Assembly (NCBI GenBank): GCA_035641315.1
Contig: DASQUK010000057.1
Span: 7,044 to 71,043 of the forward strand
Direction of reading: 5' to 3'
DNA length: 64,000 bases
Origin: DASQUK01 sp035641315
GTDB taxonomy: Bacteria > Actinomycetota > Acidimicrobiia > Acidimicrobiales > VFJN01
Every line of letters starts with the position of its first letter. Within the stretch, counting starts at the first letter, position 1. The translations under genes were made by a program, and so were the position numbers. Below, piece by piece: positions 24,600 through 32,368 of this stretch. A model generated the notes under the pieces. It was not told the origin of the DNA and did not search any database. It was given only the letters and a program-made list of their open reading frames with translations.

Positions 24600-25512
24600 C
24601 GCCCACGTCGCTCGTCCCGTCGTCGCCCGCGTCGTCGAAGCGGGCCATGACGTCGAGCTCCTCGGTGCCCCGCACGACGTGCAGGGCCAGCGTCTCGCCA
24701 TCGCCGAGGCCGTCGAGCGCGACGGCCAGGGCGTCGACGTCGGCGATGTCGGTGCCGCCCGCGGCGGTGATGAGGTCGCCCTGCCGGAGCCCGGCACGCT
24801 CCGCCGGGCTGTCGGACTCGACCGCCCTGACCAGCACGCCGTCACGCTCGGGCAGCCCCACCGCCTGGCGCATCCGCCGAGCGACGTGGGCCGGAGCGGC
24901 GCCGATGCCGAGCACGCGACGTCGAGGCTCGCGGCCGGCGGCCAGGGCGTCGACGCGCTCCTGCAGGGCCGGGCCGGCGGGTTGGGCGATGGAGAAGCCG
25001 TCGCCGAGCCGCAGGGTGGTGATGCCGAGGAGCCGTCCCTCGCCGTCGACGATGGGGCCGCCCGAGCTGCCCCGGGCCAGGGGTGCCGTGTGCTCGATGC
25101 CGCCGGGGATCAGCCGTCCCCGCGGGCCCCGGAACGAGCGGCCGGTCGCCGACACGGTGCCGACTGTTACCCGGTGGCCGTCGGGGATGTTGGCCACCGC
25201 GAACACCGGCGCCCCGAGCTCGACGGCACCGTCGCCCCAGTCCAGTGCTGGCGCCCCGCCGGTGTCGACCGCCAGGACCACCAGGTCGGTGTCGACGTCG
25301 ACGCCGACGGCCCGGCTCTGGACCGAGCGGCCGTCGGGGAAGGTGACCAGGGTCGTGCGTGCGCGCAGGTTGTGGGCGTTGGTGAGGACCAGGCCATCGC
25401 CGACCACGACGCCGCAGCCGCGTCCGCCGTGGCGGCCGATGCGGACCACCGAGGGAGTGACACGCCCGGCGACGCGGCCGATGGTGGATTGCAGGTCGTC
25501 GATCACCGTCAT
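24592..25512 (-). CDS. S1C trypsin-like serine protease with PDZ domain 1
   Basis: 306 residues, paralogue of the next protease. Triad: His in LTNAHNL (about 47-53), Asp in DTDLVVL (about 72-78) and Ser in GSSGGPI (about 150-156). The PDZ domain (about 205-290) carries DSPAERAGLRQGDLI. The ATG at 25512 has a GGAGG site 8 bases upstream. No export signal. Two linked, non-identical HtrA-like enzymes without anchors suggest a heteromeric cytoplasmic protease, which is an inference. Confidence 0.88.
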   Translation of the reverse strand: MTVIDDLQSTIGRVAGRVTPSVVRIGRHGGRGCGVVVGDGLVLTNAHNLRARTTLVTFPDGRSVQSRAVGVDVDTDLVVLAVDTGGAPALDWGDGAVELGAPVFAVANIPDGHRVTVGTVSATGRSFRGPRGRLIPGGIEHTAPLARGSSGGPIVDGEGRLLGITTLRLGDGFSIAQPAGPALQERVDALAAGREPRRRVLGIGAAPAHVARRMRQAVGLPERDGVLVRAVESDSPAERAGLRQGDLITAAGGTDIADVDALAVALDGLGDGETLALHVVRGTEELDVMARFDDAGDDGTSDVGDA

Positions 25513-25531
25513 GGGAGCCTCCGGCTGGTTC

Positions 25532-25548
25532 TTGCTAGTGACTAGCAA
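25532..25548. promoter_or_regulatory. Perfect 17-base palindrome, probable HxlR operator
   Basis: TTGCTAGTGACTAGCAA has 8-bp arms around a central G. It lies between the divergent protease operon and the HxlR-type regulator, 19 bases upstream of the protease start and 41 before the regulator start. A further TGCAAGT half-site follows. HxlR proteins bind such inverted repeats, often at their own divergent promoter. Confidence 0.6.
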
Positions 25549-25572
25549 TCTGCAAGTAACTGCTCGGCACTG

Positions 25573-25578
25573 TAGCGT
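25573..25578 (+). promoter_or_regulatory. -10 box of the HxlR-type gene
   Basis: TAGCGT (TANNNT) ends 11 bases before the ATG, implying a very short or absent leader. Confidence 0.45.
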
Positions 25579-25589
25579 GGCCCATCCAG

Positions 25590-26108
25590 ATGACGACCTC
25601 CGGATCGCGAAAAGGCTCGACGTCGACTTCACCGGCCTCGCCGGCATCCGGGGCTACCGCCTCCGTCCCCGAGCTGCCCGCCGCCGACGCCCTGGCCGAG
25701 GCGGCCGAGCGCATCGGCGACCGGTGGTCGCTGCAGGTGATCGCAGCACTGCTCTCCGGACCGCGCCGGTTCGGCGACCTGCTCGCCGACCTCGGCGGCA
25801 TCGCCCCCAACATCCTCTCCAAGCGCCTGGCGCGCCTGGAGGCCGAGGGCTTGGTGGTGGGCGAGCCCTATTCGCGGCGGCCCGTCCGCCACGCCTACCG
25901 ACTGACGGCGGCCGGTGCGGACCTGGCCGGCGCGCTGAGGATGCTCGCACAATGGGCGGCGTCGCACCGGTCCGTGCGCCACGGTGGGACCGAGTCGGGT
26001 CTGCCGACGCACAGCGCCTGCGGCACGGCACTCGAGGCCCGGTGGTTCTGCCCCACTTGTGGTGAGGTGGTGGACAACGTGGACTCCGCCGACGTCAGCT
26101 GGGTGTAG
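25590..26108 (+). CDS. HxlR-family transcriptional regulator with C-terminal zinc-ribbon-like tail
   Basis: 172 residues. A Ser/Thr/Ala-rich N-terminus (1-30) precedes the winged helix: GDRWSLQVIAALLSGPRRF and the recognition region ILSKRLARLEAEGLV (about 75-90). The tail has HSACG and FCPTCGE (about 141-158), a CxnCxxC arrangement that might bind zinc. Divergent from the two protease genes with a perfect palindrome between them, so it most likely represses or activates them and itself. Some HxlR proteins sense quinones or aldehydes through cysteine; the signal here is unknown. Confidence 0.88.
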   Translation: MTTSGSRKGSTSTSPASPASGATASVPELPAADALAEAAERIGDRWSLQVIAALLSGPRRFGDLLADLGGIAPNILSKRLARLEAEGLVVGEPYSRRPVRHAYRLTAAGADLAGALRMLAQWAASHRSVRHGGTESGLPTHSACGTALEARWFCPTCGEVVDNVDSADVSWV

Positions 26109-26194
26109 TGCCTCGTCGGGCGCGGTCGATCGCCGGACGGTAGTTTCGGCCCGCCCCGGCGCGGACGACTCGCACGATCTCGAGGAGACCTTCC

Positions 26195-27112
26195 ATGTCC
26201 CAGGTCAGTCCCGGCTGGTATCCGGACCCCTCCGGACGGTTCGTCCAGCGCTACCACGACGGCACCCGCTGGACCGAGCACGTGGCCGACGCCAACGGCA
26301 ACCGCGCCACCGACATGCCGGAGACCCAGGCCCGGCCCGCCTCCTACCAACAGGGTGGCTACGGCCAGCAGGGACCGGAGCGGCGTTACGACCGGCAGGC
26401 CGGCGGCGGCTGGGACCCACGCCACGTCGGCGAGGCGGCGGGTGCCTGGCCGGCTGCCACCCAGGCTCCTGGCCCCACCGGTGTCGGCAGCCGGCCGCCT
26501 GCGGGAGCGGCGGGCGCCGGTCCCCGCACCGGCGCCGCGCCGGGGCACGACGTGCGCCAGGGTTACGGCCCGCAACCGGGTTACGGCCAGCCCGCCTACG
26601 GCCAACCCAACCGTGCCGACGGTGCTCCACCTTCCGCGTCGGCCGGGCGGTTCACACCGACGCTCGGGCTGATCGTCGGCGTGGTCGGCGGGCTGCTCGT
26701 GCTGCTGTCGTTGTTCGGGCTCGACTTCCTCGAGTTCAGCTTCCCGGGCTTCAGCGAGACCATCTCGCTGGCCGACGTGGCCGGCGACTTCAACGAGGAT
26801 GCGCCGTTCGCCATCGACACCTACGCGAGCTTCGGGCGCTTCCTGGCCGTGGTCGTGATCGTGGGTGCTGTGCTGGCGCCTCTCAGGGTGATCCCCCTGT
26901 TCGAGGAGGTCCCGGTGCCGATCATCGTGGCGGCGGTGTGCGGGGCGTTCGCGCTATGGCATGTTCTCGCCATGCTGTCCAGCGCCGAAGGCTTGGATGT
27001 GTCCCCGACGTTCGGGGCGATCCTCGGGCTGCTTGGTTATGTGGGCCTGGCGGCCGGCCCCTTCCTGAAGCAACCGCTCGGCGCAGCCGGCGCGGCCGGC
27101 GTCGAGCACTGA
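26195..27112 (+). CDS. DUF2510-domain membrane protein
   Basis: 305 residues. Residues 5-30 (PGWYPDPSGRFVQRYHDG) are a DUF2510 motif, common in actinobacterial membrane proteins. A long Gly/Pro/Gln/Tyr-rich disordered region (about 45-150) follows, then four hydrophobic helices (about 160-178, 208-230, 240-260, 270-288). Function unknown. SD GAGGAG lies 9 bases before the ATG, and a TAGTTT box is at about 26140. Confidence 0.85.
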   Translation: MSQVSPGWYPDPSGRFVQRYHDGTRWTEHVADANGNRATDMPETQARPASYQQGGYGQQGPERRYDRQAGGGWDPRHVGEAAGAWPAATQAPGPTGVGSRPPAGAAGAGPRTGAAPGHDVRQGYGPQPGYGQPAYGQPNRADGAPPSASAGRFTPTLGLIVGVVGGLLVLLSLFGLDFLEFSFPGFSETISLADVAGDFNEDAPFAIDTYASFGRFLAVVVIVGAVLAPLRVIPLFEEVPVPIIVAAVCGAFALWHVLAMLSSAEGLDVSPTFGAILGLLGYVGLAAGPFLKQPLGAAGAAGVEH

Positions 27113-27138
27113 GCGCGCTGCCGCAATGGCGCAACACC

Positions 27139-27144
27139 TAACCT
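27139..27144 (+). promoter_or_regulatory. -10 box for tRNA-Lys
   Basis: TAACCT matches TANNNT, 33 bases before the mature tRNA. Between them CGAGTCGC (27156-27163) and GCGACTCG (27171-27178) form an 8-bp hairpin directly abutting the tRNA 5' end. Confidence 0.5.
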
Positions 27145-27177
27145 GGTGGTGCGGGCGAGTCGCGTCGTGTGCGACTC

Positions 27178-27250
27178 GGGGGTGTAGCTCAGTTGGCAGA
27201 GCGGCCGCCTTTTAAGCGGATGCGCGAGGGTTCGAGACCCTCCACCCCCA
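27178..27250 (+). tRNA. tRNA-Lys (anticodon TTT)
   Basis: 73-base cloverleaf. Acceptor GGGGGTG (27178-27184) pairs with CACCCCC (27243-27249), discriminator A. D stem GCTC/GAGC, anticodon loop CTTTTAA with TTT at its centre, T arm GAGGG-TTCGAGA-CCCTC. The anticodon stem is closed by four good pairs (CCGC/GCGG) with a G-A mismatch at its base. CCA is not encoded. Confidence 0.96.
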
Positions 27251-27280
27251 CCGACCGTCCCACGCCCGGCACCCGGGACG

Positions 27281-27286
27281 TACGCT
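27281..27286 (+). promoter_or_regulatory. -10 box of the TraR/DksA-type gene
   Basis: TACGCT (TANNNT) ends 7 bases before the GTG start, consistent with a leaderless transcript. Confidence 0.45.
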
Positions 27287-27293
27287 CTGCGTC

Positions 27294-27653
27294 GTGGAGC
27301 GCGACCTCGCCCGGGAGCACCTGAGCGCCGAGCACGAGCGGCTCGAGCGGCTGCGCACCTCGCTGGAGAACGACCACCTGCACGACGAGCCCGAGGACGA
27401 CACCGGCTTCCGGTCGCGCCTGTACCAACACCCGGCCGACTCGGCGAGCGACGCCTTCGAACGGGAGAAGGAGTTCTCGATCCTCGAGCAGGTGCAGGCC
27501 GAGCTGGCTGCCGTCGACCGGGCGCTGCAGCGCCTCGACGAGGGGACCTACGGCACCTGCGACGTCTGTGGCGAGTCGATCGCCGACGAACGGCTGGCGG
27601 TGATGCCGGCGGCCCGGTTCTGCGTCGGCCACCAGGGCGACGCCGAGGTCTGA
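27294..27653 (+). CDS. TraR/DksA-type zinc-finger protein
   Basis: 119 residues. An N-terminal helical hairpin (coiled coil, about 1-75) is followed by the zinc finger CDVCGESIADERLAVMPAAR through FCVGHQ, with three Cys and one His where DksA has four Cys. Such proteins may insert in the RNA polymerase secondary channel; actinobacterial members are often related to redox or stress responses (RbpA is a different family). GTG start supported by the TACGCT box 7 bases upstream. Confidence 0.88.
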   Translation: MERDLAREHLSAEHERLERLRTSLENDHLHDEPEDDTGFRSRLYQHPADSASDAFEREKEFSILEQVQAELAAVDRALQRLDEGTYGTCDVCGESIADERLAVMPAARFCVGHQGDAEV

Positions 27654-27669
27654 GCGAGTCCCCCCTGGC

Positions 27670-28269
27670 TCACATCTGGCGGGGGACGGTCACGTCCTGG
27701 GGTTCGGCCAGCACCAGTCGGTCGCCCAGCCGCAGTTGATCCCCGGCCACCGTCACCCAGCGGCCCTCGACGTTGGCCAGCCGGCTGTGGTCGAGTCCCA
27801 GGTCGCGTTCCACCGCGAACACCAGCCCCGCATGGGTGATCACCAGGACGTCGGCGCCCGGAACCGCCTCGGCGATGCGCCCCAGGCAGCGCAGCGCCCG
27901 GACCAGCAACTGCTCGTCCGTCTCCCAACCGGGCGGGCGCCGCCCGTCGGGCAGGAATCCCGGGTAGCGCCGTTCGATCTCTACTCGGGTGAGCCCCGTC
28001 CACTCACCGGCGTCGCGCTCCCGCAGGTCGGCGTCGAGCACCACCGGGCCCACGCCGATGTCGTCCGCGATGATGACCGCCGTCTCGGCCGCCCGCTGCA
28101 GGTCCGAGGCCCAGATGGCGTCGACGCTGCCGAGCGACCGGGCTGCCTCGTGAGCCTGGCGTCGCCCGAGGTCGCTGAGCGGGGGATCGGCCTGGCCCTG
28201 CCACCGCCCGAGCGCGTTCCACTCGGACTGCCCGTGGCGGGTCAACAGGACGCGCGTCTCGGTGATCAT
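27670..28269 (-). CDS. Histidine phosphatase family (phosphoglycerate mutase-like)
   Basis: 199 residues. RHG motif LLTRHGQSEWN (about 8-18, phosphohistidine His12), the acid DLRERDAGEW (about 81-90) and the second histidine VITHAGL (about 143-149) define the family. Length and the RxxxTA-like QRAAETA segment match small phosphatases such as alpha-ribazole or broad-specificity phosphatases. Convergent with the TraR-type gene (16 bases) and divergent from the MaoC-like gene. Confidence 0.9.
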   Translation of the reverse strand: MITETRVLLTRHGQSEWNALGRWQGQADPPLSDLGRRQAHEAARSLGSVDAIWASDLQRAAETAVIIADDIGVGPVVLDADLRERDAGEWTGLTRVEIERRYPGFLPDGRRPPGWETDEQLLVRALRCLGRIAEAVPGADVLVITHAGLVFAVERDLGLDHSRLANVEGRWVTVAGDQLRLGDRLVLAEPQDVTVPRQM

Positions 28270-28293
28270 CGTCCGGCGACGCTATCCGGAGCT

Positions 28294-28359
28294 TCCGGCC
28301 CGACCCCCACCCGCCACCCGTGATGGCGTCGGCCTGGGGCCGACCGGGTCGTCTAGGCT
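28294..28359 (+). promoter_or_regulatory. Conserved upstream element with palindrome and -10 box, copy A
   Basis: About 52 bases (28294-28345) match an element at 32304-32354 with roughly 83 percent identity. The core is ATGGCGTCGG. Its palindrome is GTCGGC-ctggg-GCCGAC (28328-28344); in the other copy the last stem pair has changed from C-G to T-A, so pairing is kept. A TAGGCT -10 box follows at 28354-28359. It sits upstream of the MaoC-like/MoaD-like operon. Confidence 0.55.
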
Positions 28360-28421
28360 CGTTCGGCGTTTGCTGGGGGCGGACGCGTGCCGCTGCCCAG
28401 GTCCGCAGGAAGGGACGCCAC

Positions 28422-28775
28422 ATGGCCTTGCCGCTGGAGAAGCTCGGAAGCACCCATCCACCGCGGACGGCCCTGATCGATCCCGAGCGCGCCAAGCAGT
28501 ACGCCGCCGCCACCAACGATCCCAACCCCGCCTACGAGGCGGCCATGTGCAGCCAGTCGGTCATCGCCACCGTGGCCGGTGACGACGCCGGCCTGCTCCG
28601 GCGGTTGGCGGTGCGGTTCGGCGGCAACGTGTTCCCGGGCAACCACGTGGTGACCGAGATCTACGACGCCGACGGCGTGGTGCCGCCGCCGGTGGACGGC
28701 GTCTCGGTGTATGTCTTCGAAGCCATCAGCCAGGGGGCGGTCGTCGTTCGCAACGGGCTGGCCGAGGTCCTTTGA
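28422..28775 (+). CDS. Short MaoC-like hotdog-fold protein
   Basis: 117 residues. The N-terminus (PPRTALIDPERAKQYAAATN) is like the start of MaoC/FAS1-type dehydratases and the C-terminal part (FGGNVFPGNHVVTEIYDADG and the following VVVRNGLAEVL) is like their ending, but the central segment including the usual HxxxD-containing active-site helix is missing. It therefore looks like an internally shortened hotdog protein, possibly non-catalytic or active only as a dimer. SD AGGAAGGG is 7 bases before the ATG. Its stop overlaps the start of the MoaD-like gene. Confidence 0.7.
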   Translation: MALPLEKLGSTHPPRTALIDPERAKQYAAATNDPNPAYEAAMCSQSVIATVAGDDAGLLRRLAVRFGGNVFPGNHVVTEIYDADGVVPPPVDGVSVYVFEAISQGAVVVRNGLAEVL

Positions 28776-29026
28776 CGGCGTCTATGGCTGTGCTCCGCCT
28801 GTTCGCCCAGGCCCGCGAGGCCGCCGGGGCCGCCCGCGACACGGTCGAGGGTGCGACCGTCGACGAGGTGCTGGCTGCGGCCCGGGCCCGCTACGGGGAC
28901 GGGTTCGCGGCGCTCCTTCCCAACTGCCGCATCTGGGTGAACGGCGAGCCCGCCCAGGGGGAGGACCCGGTGGCCGCCACCGACGAGGTCGCCGTCCTCC
29001 CGCCCGTCTCGGGGGGCTTTTCGTGA
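28772..29026 (+). CDS. MoaD/ThiS-family sulfur carrier-like protein
   Basis: 84 residues with the ubiquitin-like beta-grasp: VLRLFAQAREAAGAARDTVEG, a helix VDEVLAAARARYG, CRIWVNGEP and DEVAVLPPVSGG. The family ends in Gly-Gly, which is thiocarboxylated; here two residues (Phe-Ser) follow the GG, so processing or a non-canonical role is implied. TTG start at 28772 overlaps the preceding stop and has GAGG upstream; an ATG at 28784 is possible. No MoaE or ThiF gene is adjacent. Confidence 0.85.
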   Translation: MTASMAVLRLFAQAREAAGAARDTVEGATVDEVLAAARARYGDGFAALLPNCRIWVNGEPAQGEDPVAATDEVAVLPPVSGGFS

Positions 29027-30261
29027 GCTCCACGGTGTCCGGACCGACGCCGCGGATCATCGACCCGCCGGGCCTCGCTTGGAACCCGCCGCCTCGTCCG
29101 CCGGCGGCCCCCGCCCCGCCGACACTCGCACCCAGGACCCCGGTGCCCCCGCCGACTGGGCCGACACCGCCGTCGGGGTCCCGCGGTGGCGGATCGCGGC
29201 GTGGCGGTCCCGCCGGCCGCTCGGGACCACCCGCAGCGGGGACCGGCCCCGACCGTGGCCCCGCGATCGGCCCGCCGACCCGCCGGCGCCGCCCGCCCGC
29301 GGGCGCCACCCCCGACATCGGCGACGCCGGGCCCAGGTCGGGCGGACCAGGACGGGGCCCCCGTCCCGCCAGGCGGGCACCCAACGGCTCGGCACCGCCG
29401 CCCGGCCGCGGCCGCCGGGCGACGACCGCTGCTCCGCCGGCCAAGGGAAGGCGTCGCAAGGCGAACGCCGGCCGCCCGGGACTCTCCCGTGACCGCGCCA
29501 CGCCGCCGAAGCGCGGCCGGCTGGCGGTCGTCTACGACGTCGACGGGCCGCGGGTCCGCCTCGGCGTCGGCTGGTTCGTGGTGGCGCTGGCGGGTGTCGT
29601 CGCCAGCCCGATATCCGCGGCGCTGGTGTACTGCGTCGCCGCCGGCTGGGCCGCCCGCCAGGTGGTACGGGCCTGGGGTTCGGTCCCGTGGCAGGCCGAC
29701 CTCGCCGCCGGGCTCGGAGCCCTGCCGGTGCTTGCCGCCCTCGCCGGCACCCGGCCGCTGGTCGCCGCGCTCGCCGTGGTCGTGGTGGTGGCCATCGGTG
29801 CTGCCTGCGCCCCGGGTGGTGGGCGTTTCGCCGGCCGGGGGAGCCGGGCCGCGGCCCTCGGCATCCTGTGGCTCGCCGTCGTGCCCGCAGTGGGCGCGGC
29901 CTCGCTCGTGCTGGTGCGGACCGAGTCGCTGGCGTCGGCCCTCGTCCTGCTCCTGGTGGTGAGCGCCTACGAGGTGGGCGACTTCATCGTCGGCTCCGGT
30001 GCGTCCAACCCGGTCGAGGGCCCGCTGGCCGGCATCACCACCGCGCTGCTGATCGGGTTCCCGCTGGCGGTGATCCTGGTCTCGCCGTTCGACGACGCCG
30101 GAGCGGCGCTGCTGGGCTTCGCCGCCGTCGCCTGTCCGTTCGGCCAGGTGGCGGCGTCCGCACTGCTGCCCGACGCCGGGGCGCCTGCGCCGGCCCTGCG
30201 GCGCATCGACACGCTGCTGGTCCTCGGCCCGCTGTGGGCCGCGGCCTCCGCGGCGTTCTGA
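29023..30261 (+). CDS. CdsA-like membrane protein with long disordered N-terminus
   Basis: 412 residues. Residues 1-165 are Pro/Gly/Arg-rich and probably disordered and basic. Then come about eight hydrophobic helices. The final 130 residues (SAYEVGDFIVGSGASNPVEG, then SALLPDAGAPAPALRRID) run parallel to the C-terminal half of phosphatidate cytidylyltransferases (CdsA), including the position of the SxxKRxxxxKDxG signature, but the catalytic Lys and Asp residues are absent or shifted. I infer a degenerate CTP-transferase relative. GTG start overlaps the MoaD-like stop (GTGA). Confidence 0.6.
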   Translation: MSSTVSGPTPRIIDPPGLAWNPPPRPPAAPAPPTLAPRTPVPPPTGPTPPSGSRGGGSRRGGPAGRSGPPAAGTGPDRGPAIGPPTRRRRPPAGATPDIGDAGPRSGGPGRGPRPARRAPNGSAPPPGRGRRATTAAPPAKGRRRKANAGRPGLSRDRATPPKRGRLAVVYDVDGPRVRLGVGWFVVALAGVVASPISAALVYCVAAGWAARQVVRAWGSVPWQADLAAGLGALPVLAALAGTRPLVAALAVVVVVAIGAACAPGGGRFAGRGSRAAALGILWLAVVPAVGAASLVLVRTESLASALVLLLVVSAYEVGDFIVGSGASNPVEGPLAGITTALLIGFPLAVILVSPFDDAGAALLGFAAVACPFGQVAASALLPDAGAPAPALRRIDTLLVLGPLWAAASAAF

Positions 30262-30279
30262 GACCTCGCCGCCCGGCGG

Positions 30280-30864
30280 CTATGACTTCGCGAGGTTCGC
30301 CGCTGCGAACTCCCAGTTGACCAGGTGCTCCAGCCACGTCTCGACGTAGGCCGGCCGCGCGTTCTGGTAGTCGAGGTAGTAGGCGTGCTCCCACACGTCG
30401 ATGGTGAGCAGAGCCGTCTGGCCGTGCTTGAGCGGCAGGTCGGCGTCCTTGGTCTGCACGATCTCGAGCCCGTTCTCGCCCTTGGCCAGCCAGGTCCAGC
30501 CCGAGCCGAACAGGGTCTTGGCCTTGTCGTTGAACGTCTGCAGGAAGTCGTCGACCGAGCCGAAGGAATGCTCGATCGCCGTCTTGAGCTCACCCTCGGG
30601 CTCGCCCCCGCCCGGGGTCATGCAGCTCCAGAAGAAGCTGTGGTTCCACGCCTGTGCCGCGTTGTTGAACAGGCCGCCGGGCTCGGCGGCGAGGATGATC
30701 TCTTCGAGCGAGCGCCGTTCGTTGTCGGTGCCCTTGATGAGTTCGTTGAGGTTGTTGACGTACGTCTGATGGTGCTTGCCGTAGTGGAAGTCGAGCGTCT
30801 GCTCGCTCATGTGCGGGGCGAGTGCGTCCTTGGGGTACGGCAGCGGGGGAAGCTCGAAGGCCAT
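30280..30864 (-). CDS. sodB: Superoxide dismutase, Fe/Mn family (Fe-like)
   Basis: 194 residues, full length. Metal ligands His27 (DFHYGKHH), His75 (AQAWNHSFFW), Asp156 and His160 (DVWEHAYY). Gln71 in NNAAQAWNH follows the Fe-SOD pattern rather than the Mn-type GGHxNH. No signal peptide, so cytoplasmic. Convergent with the preceding gene (18 bases) and divergent from mshA. Metal preference is inferred from motif only. Confidence 0.95.
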   Translation of the reverse strand: MAFELPPLPYPKDALAPHMSEQTLDFHYGKHHQTYVNNLNELIKGTDNERRSLEEIILAAEPGGLFNNAAQAWNHSFFWSCMTPGGGEPEGELKTAIEHSFGSVDDFLQTFNDKAKTLFGSGWTWLAKGENGLEIVQTKDADLPLKHGQTALLTIDVWEHAYYLDYQNARPAYVETWLEHLVNWEFAAANLAKS

Positions 30865-31024
30865 CGGGCGCTCCTTCGTGTCTCGTGGGGACGGACCTTT
30901 GCGAACCTACCCACCACGAGGGCGAACACACACCGGACCTGCGGTGTATTCGGCGTCGGTCACGAGTCCTACGATCCGCCCCGAACGACGACCGACTGGG
31001 TCAGGAATCTCTTGACGGCGGCGG

Positions 31025-32278
31025 ATGTTGAGGCCCTTGGTGCGAAGACTCGCGGTCCTCTCCCTGCACACGTCGCCCTTGGCCCAGCCGGGTGCCGGTG
31101 ACAGCGGCGGCATGAACGTCTACGTGCGCGAGCTGGTGTCGGCGCTCGCCCAGGCGGGCGTGACCAGCGACGTCTACGTGCGCCGCTGGGCCGACGGGCT
31201 CCCCGAGGTCGTCGACGTCGAGCCGGGGTTCCGCGTGGTGCACGTTCCGGCGGGGCCGGTCGACCTGCCCAAGGAGGCGTTGCCCGAGATCGTCGACGAG
31301 TTCGCCGACGGCGTGCTGGCCCGGCTCATCGCGGACGATGGCACCGACGGGGTCGGCGCCCTCCACGCCAACTATTGGCTGTCGGGCGTCGCCGGGCACC
31401 GGCTCAAGCACGAGCTGGAACTGCCGTTGGTGTCGACGTTCCACACGCTGGCCCGGGTCAAGGCCGAGACCGGTGACCCCGAGCCGCGCCGACGGGTCGA
31501 GGCCGAGGCCGCGGTCATAGGCTGCTCCGACGCCATCCTCGCCAACTGCACGGCCGAGGCTGCGCAGCTCCAGCGGCTCTACGGCGCCGACCCCGATCGC
31601 ATCGAGATCGTGCCCCCGGGGGTCATTCACGCCTTCTTCTCTCCCGGGGACCGCATCGGTGCCCGTGCTGCGCTCGCCCACCTCGACCTGGGGGACGGGC
31701 CGATGCTGCTGTTCGTCGGGCGCATCCAGCCGCTCAAAGGGTTGGACGTGGCCGTGCGGGCGCTGGCGGGGCTCGACGACCCCCGGGCCGTGCTGGTGGT
31801 GGTGGGCGGCGCCAGCGGGAGAGACGGACGGGCCGAGGTCGAGCGGATCGAGAAGCTGGCGGGGTCTCTCGGCGTGGCCGACCGCATCCGCTTCACCGAC
31901 CCGCAGCCCCACCACTTGTTGTCGACCTACTACCGGGCCGCCGACGTGGTGCTCGTGCCCAGCCGCAGCGAATCGTTCGGCTTGGTGGCGCTGGAGGCGG
32001 CGGCGTGCGGGACGCCGGTGGTCGCGGCCGCCGTCGGCGGGCTGCGGACGCTGGTGGAGCATGGCCGCACCGGGTTCCTGGTCGAGGGCCGCGATCCCGA
32101 GGTGTTCGCGGCCTACACCGAGCAGATCCTGGGCAACCCGGCGCTGGCCCGCGAGCTGGCCGCCACCGCCGCCAGCCGGGCCCGCAACTTCACCTGGTCC
32201 ACGGCCGCCGGCCGACTGCGTCGGATCTACGCCGACCTCACCGCCCGGGCGCCGGTGGAGTGCGGCACGGGGGCCTAG
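31025..32278 (+). CDS. mshA: D-inositol-3-phosphate glycosyltransferase (mycothiol synthesis)
   Basis: GT4 retaining glycosyltransferase, 417 residues, adding GlcNAc from UDP-GlcNAc to inositol 3-phosphate as the first step of mycothiol synthesis. The hallmark TSPLAQPGAGDSGGMNVYVR begins near residue 16; HANYWLSG (about 112-119) and STFHTLARVK (about 135-144) bind substrates; the ESFGLVALE motif (about 319-327) contacts the nucleotide sugar. The neighbour downstream is a YbjN protein, the same arrangement as around mycobacterial mshA. Its presence strongly supports an actinobacterial host. Confidence 0.93.
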   Translation: MLRPLVRRLAVLSLHTSPLAQPGAGDSGGMNVYVRELVSALAQAGVTSDVYVRRWADGLPEVVDVEPGFRVVHVPAGPVDLPKEALPEIVDEFADGVLARLIADDGTDGVGALHANYWLSGVAGHRLKHELELPLVSTFHTLARVKAETGDPEPRRRVEAEAAVIGCSDAILANCTAEAAQLQRLYGADPDRIEIVPPGVIHAFFSPGDRIGARAALAHLDLGDGPMLLFVGRIQPLKGLDVAVRALAGLDDPRAVLVVVGGASGRDGRAEVERIEKLAGSLGVADRIRFTDPQPHHLLSTYYRAADVVLVPSRSESFGLVALEAAACGTPVVAAAVGGLRTLVEHGRTGFLVEGRDPEVFAAYTEQILGNPALARELAATAASRARNFTWSTAAGRLRRIYADLTARAPVECGTGA

Positions 32279-32303
32279 CCACGGGCCCTGGCCCGGTAGC
32301 GTC

Positions 32304-32362
32304 TCCGGCCCGACCCCTACCGCCGCCCCTAATGGCGTCGGTCTGCCACCGACCCGTACCTT
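32304..32362 (+). promoter_or_regulatory. Conserved upstream element with palindrome and -10 box, copy B
   Basis: Second copy of the element described at 28294. The palindrome is GTCGGT-ctgcc-ACCGAC (32337-32353) and a TACCTT -10 box (32357-32362) ends 6 bases before the GTG of the YbjN gene, which is thus probably leaderless with the palindrome over its -35 region. Confidence 0.55.
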
Positions 32363-32368
32363 CTCGAT

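Noticed and set aside
29205..29240. GGCCGCTCGGGA at 29217 as another repeat copy
   Set aside because: Only the short core matches and it lies in a Gly/Arg/Pro-coding low-complexity stretch with no hairpin arms.
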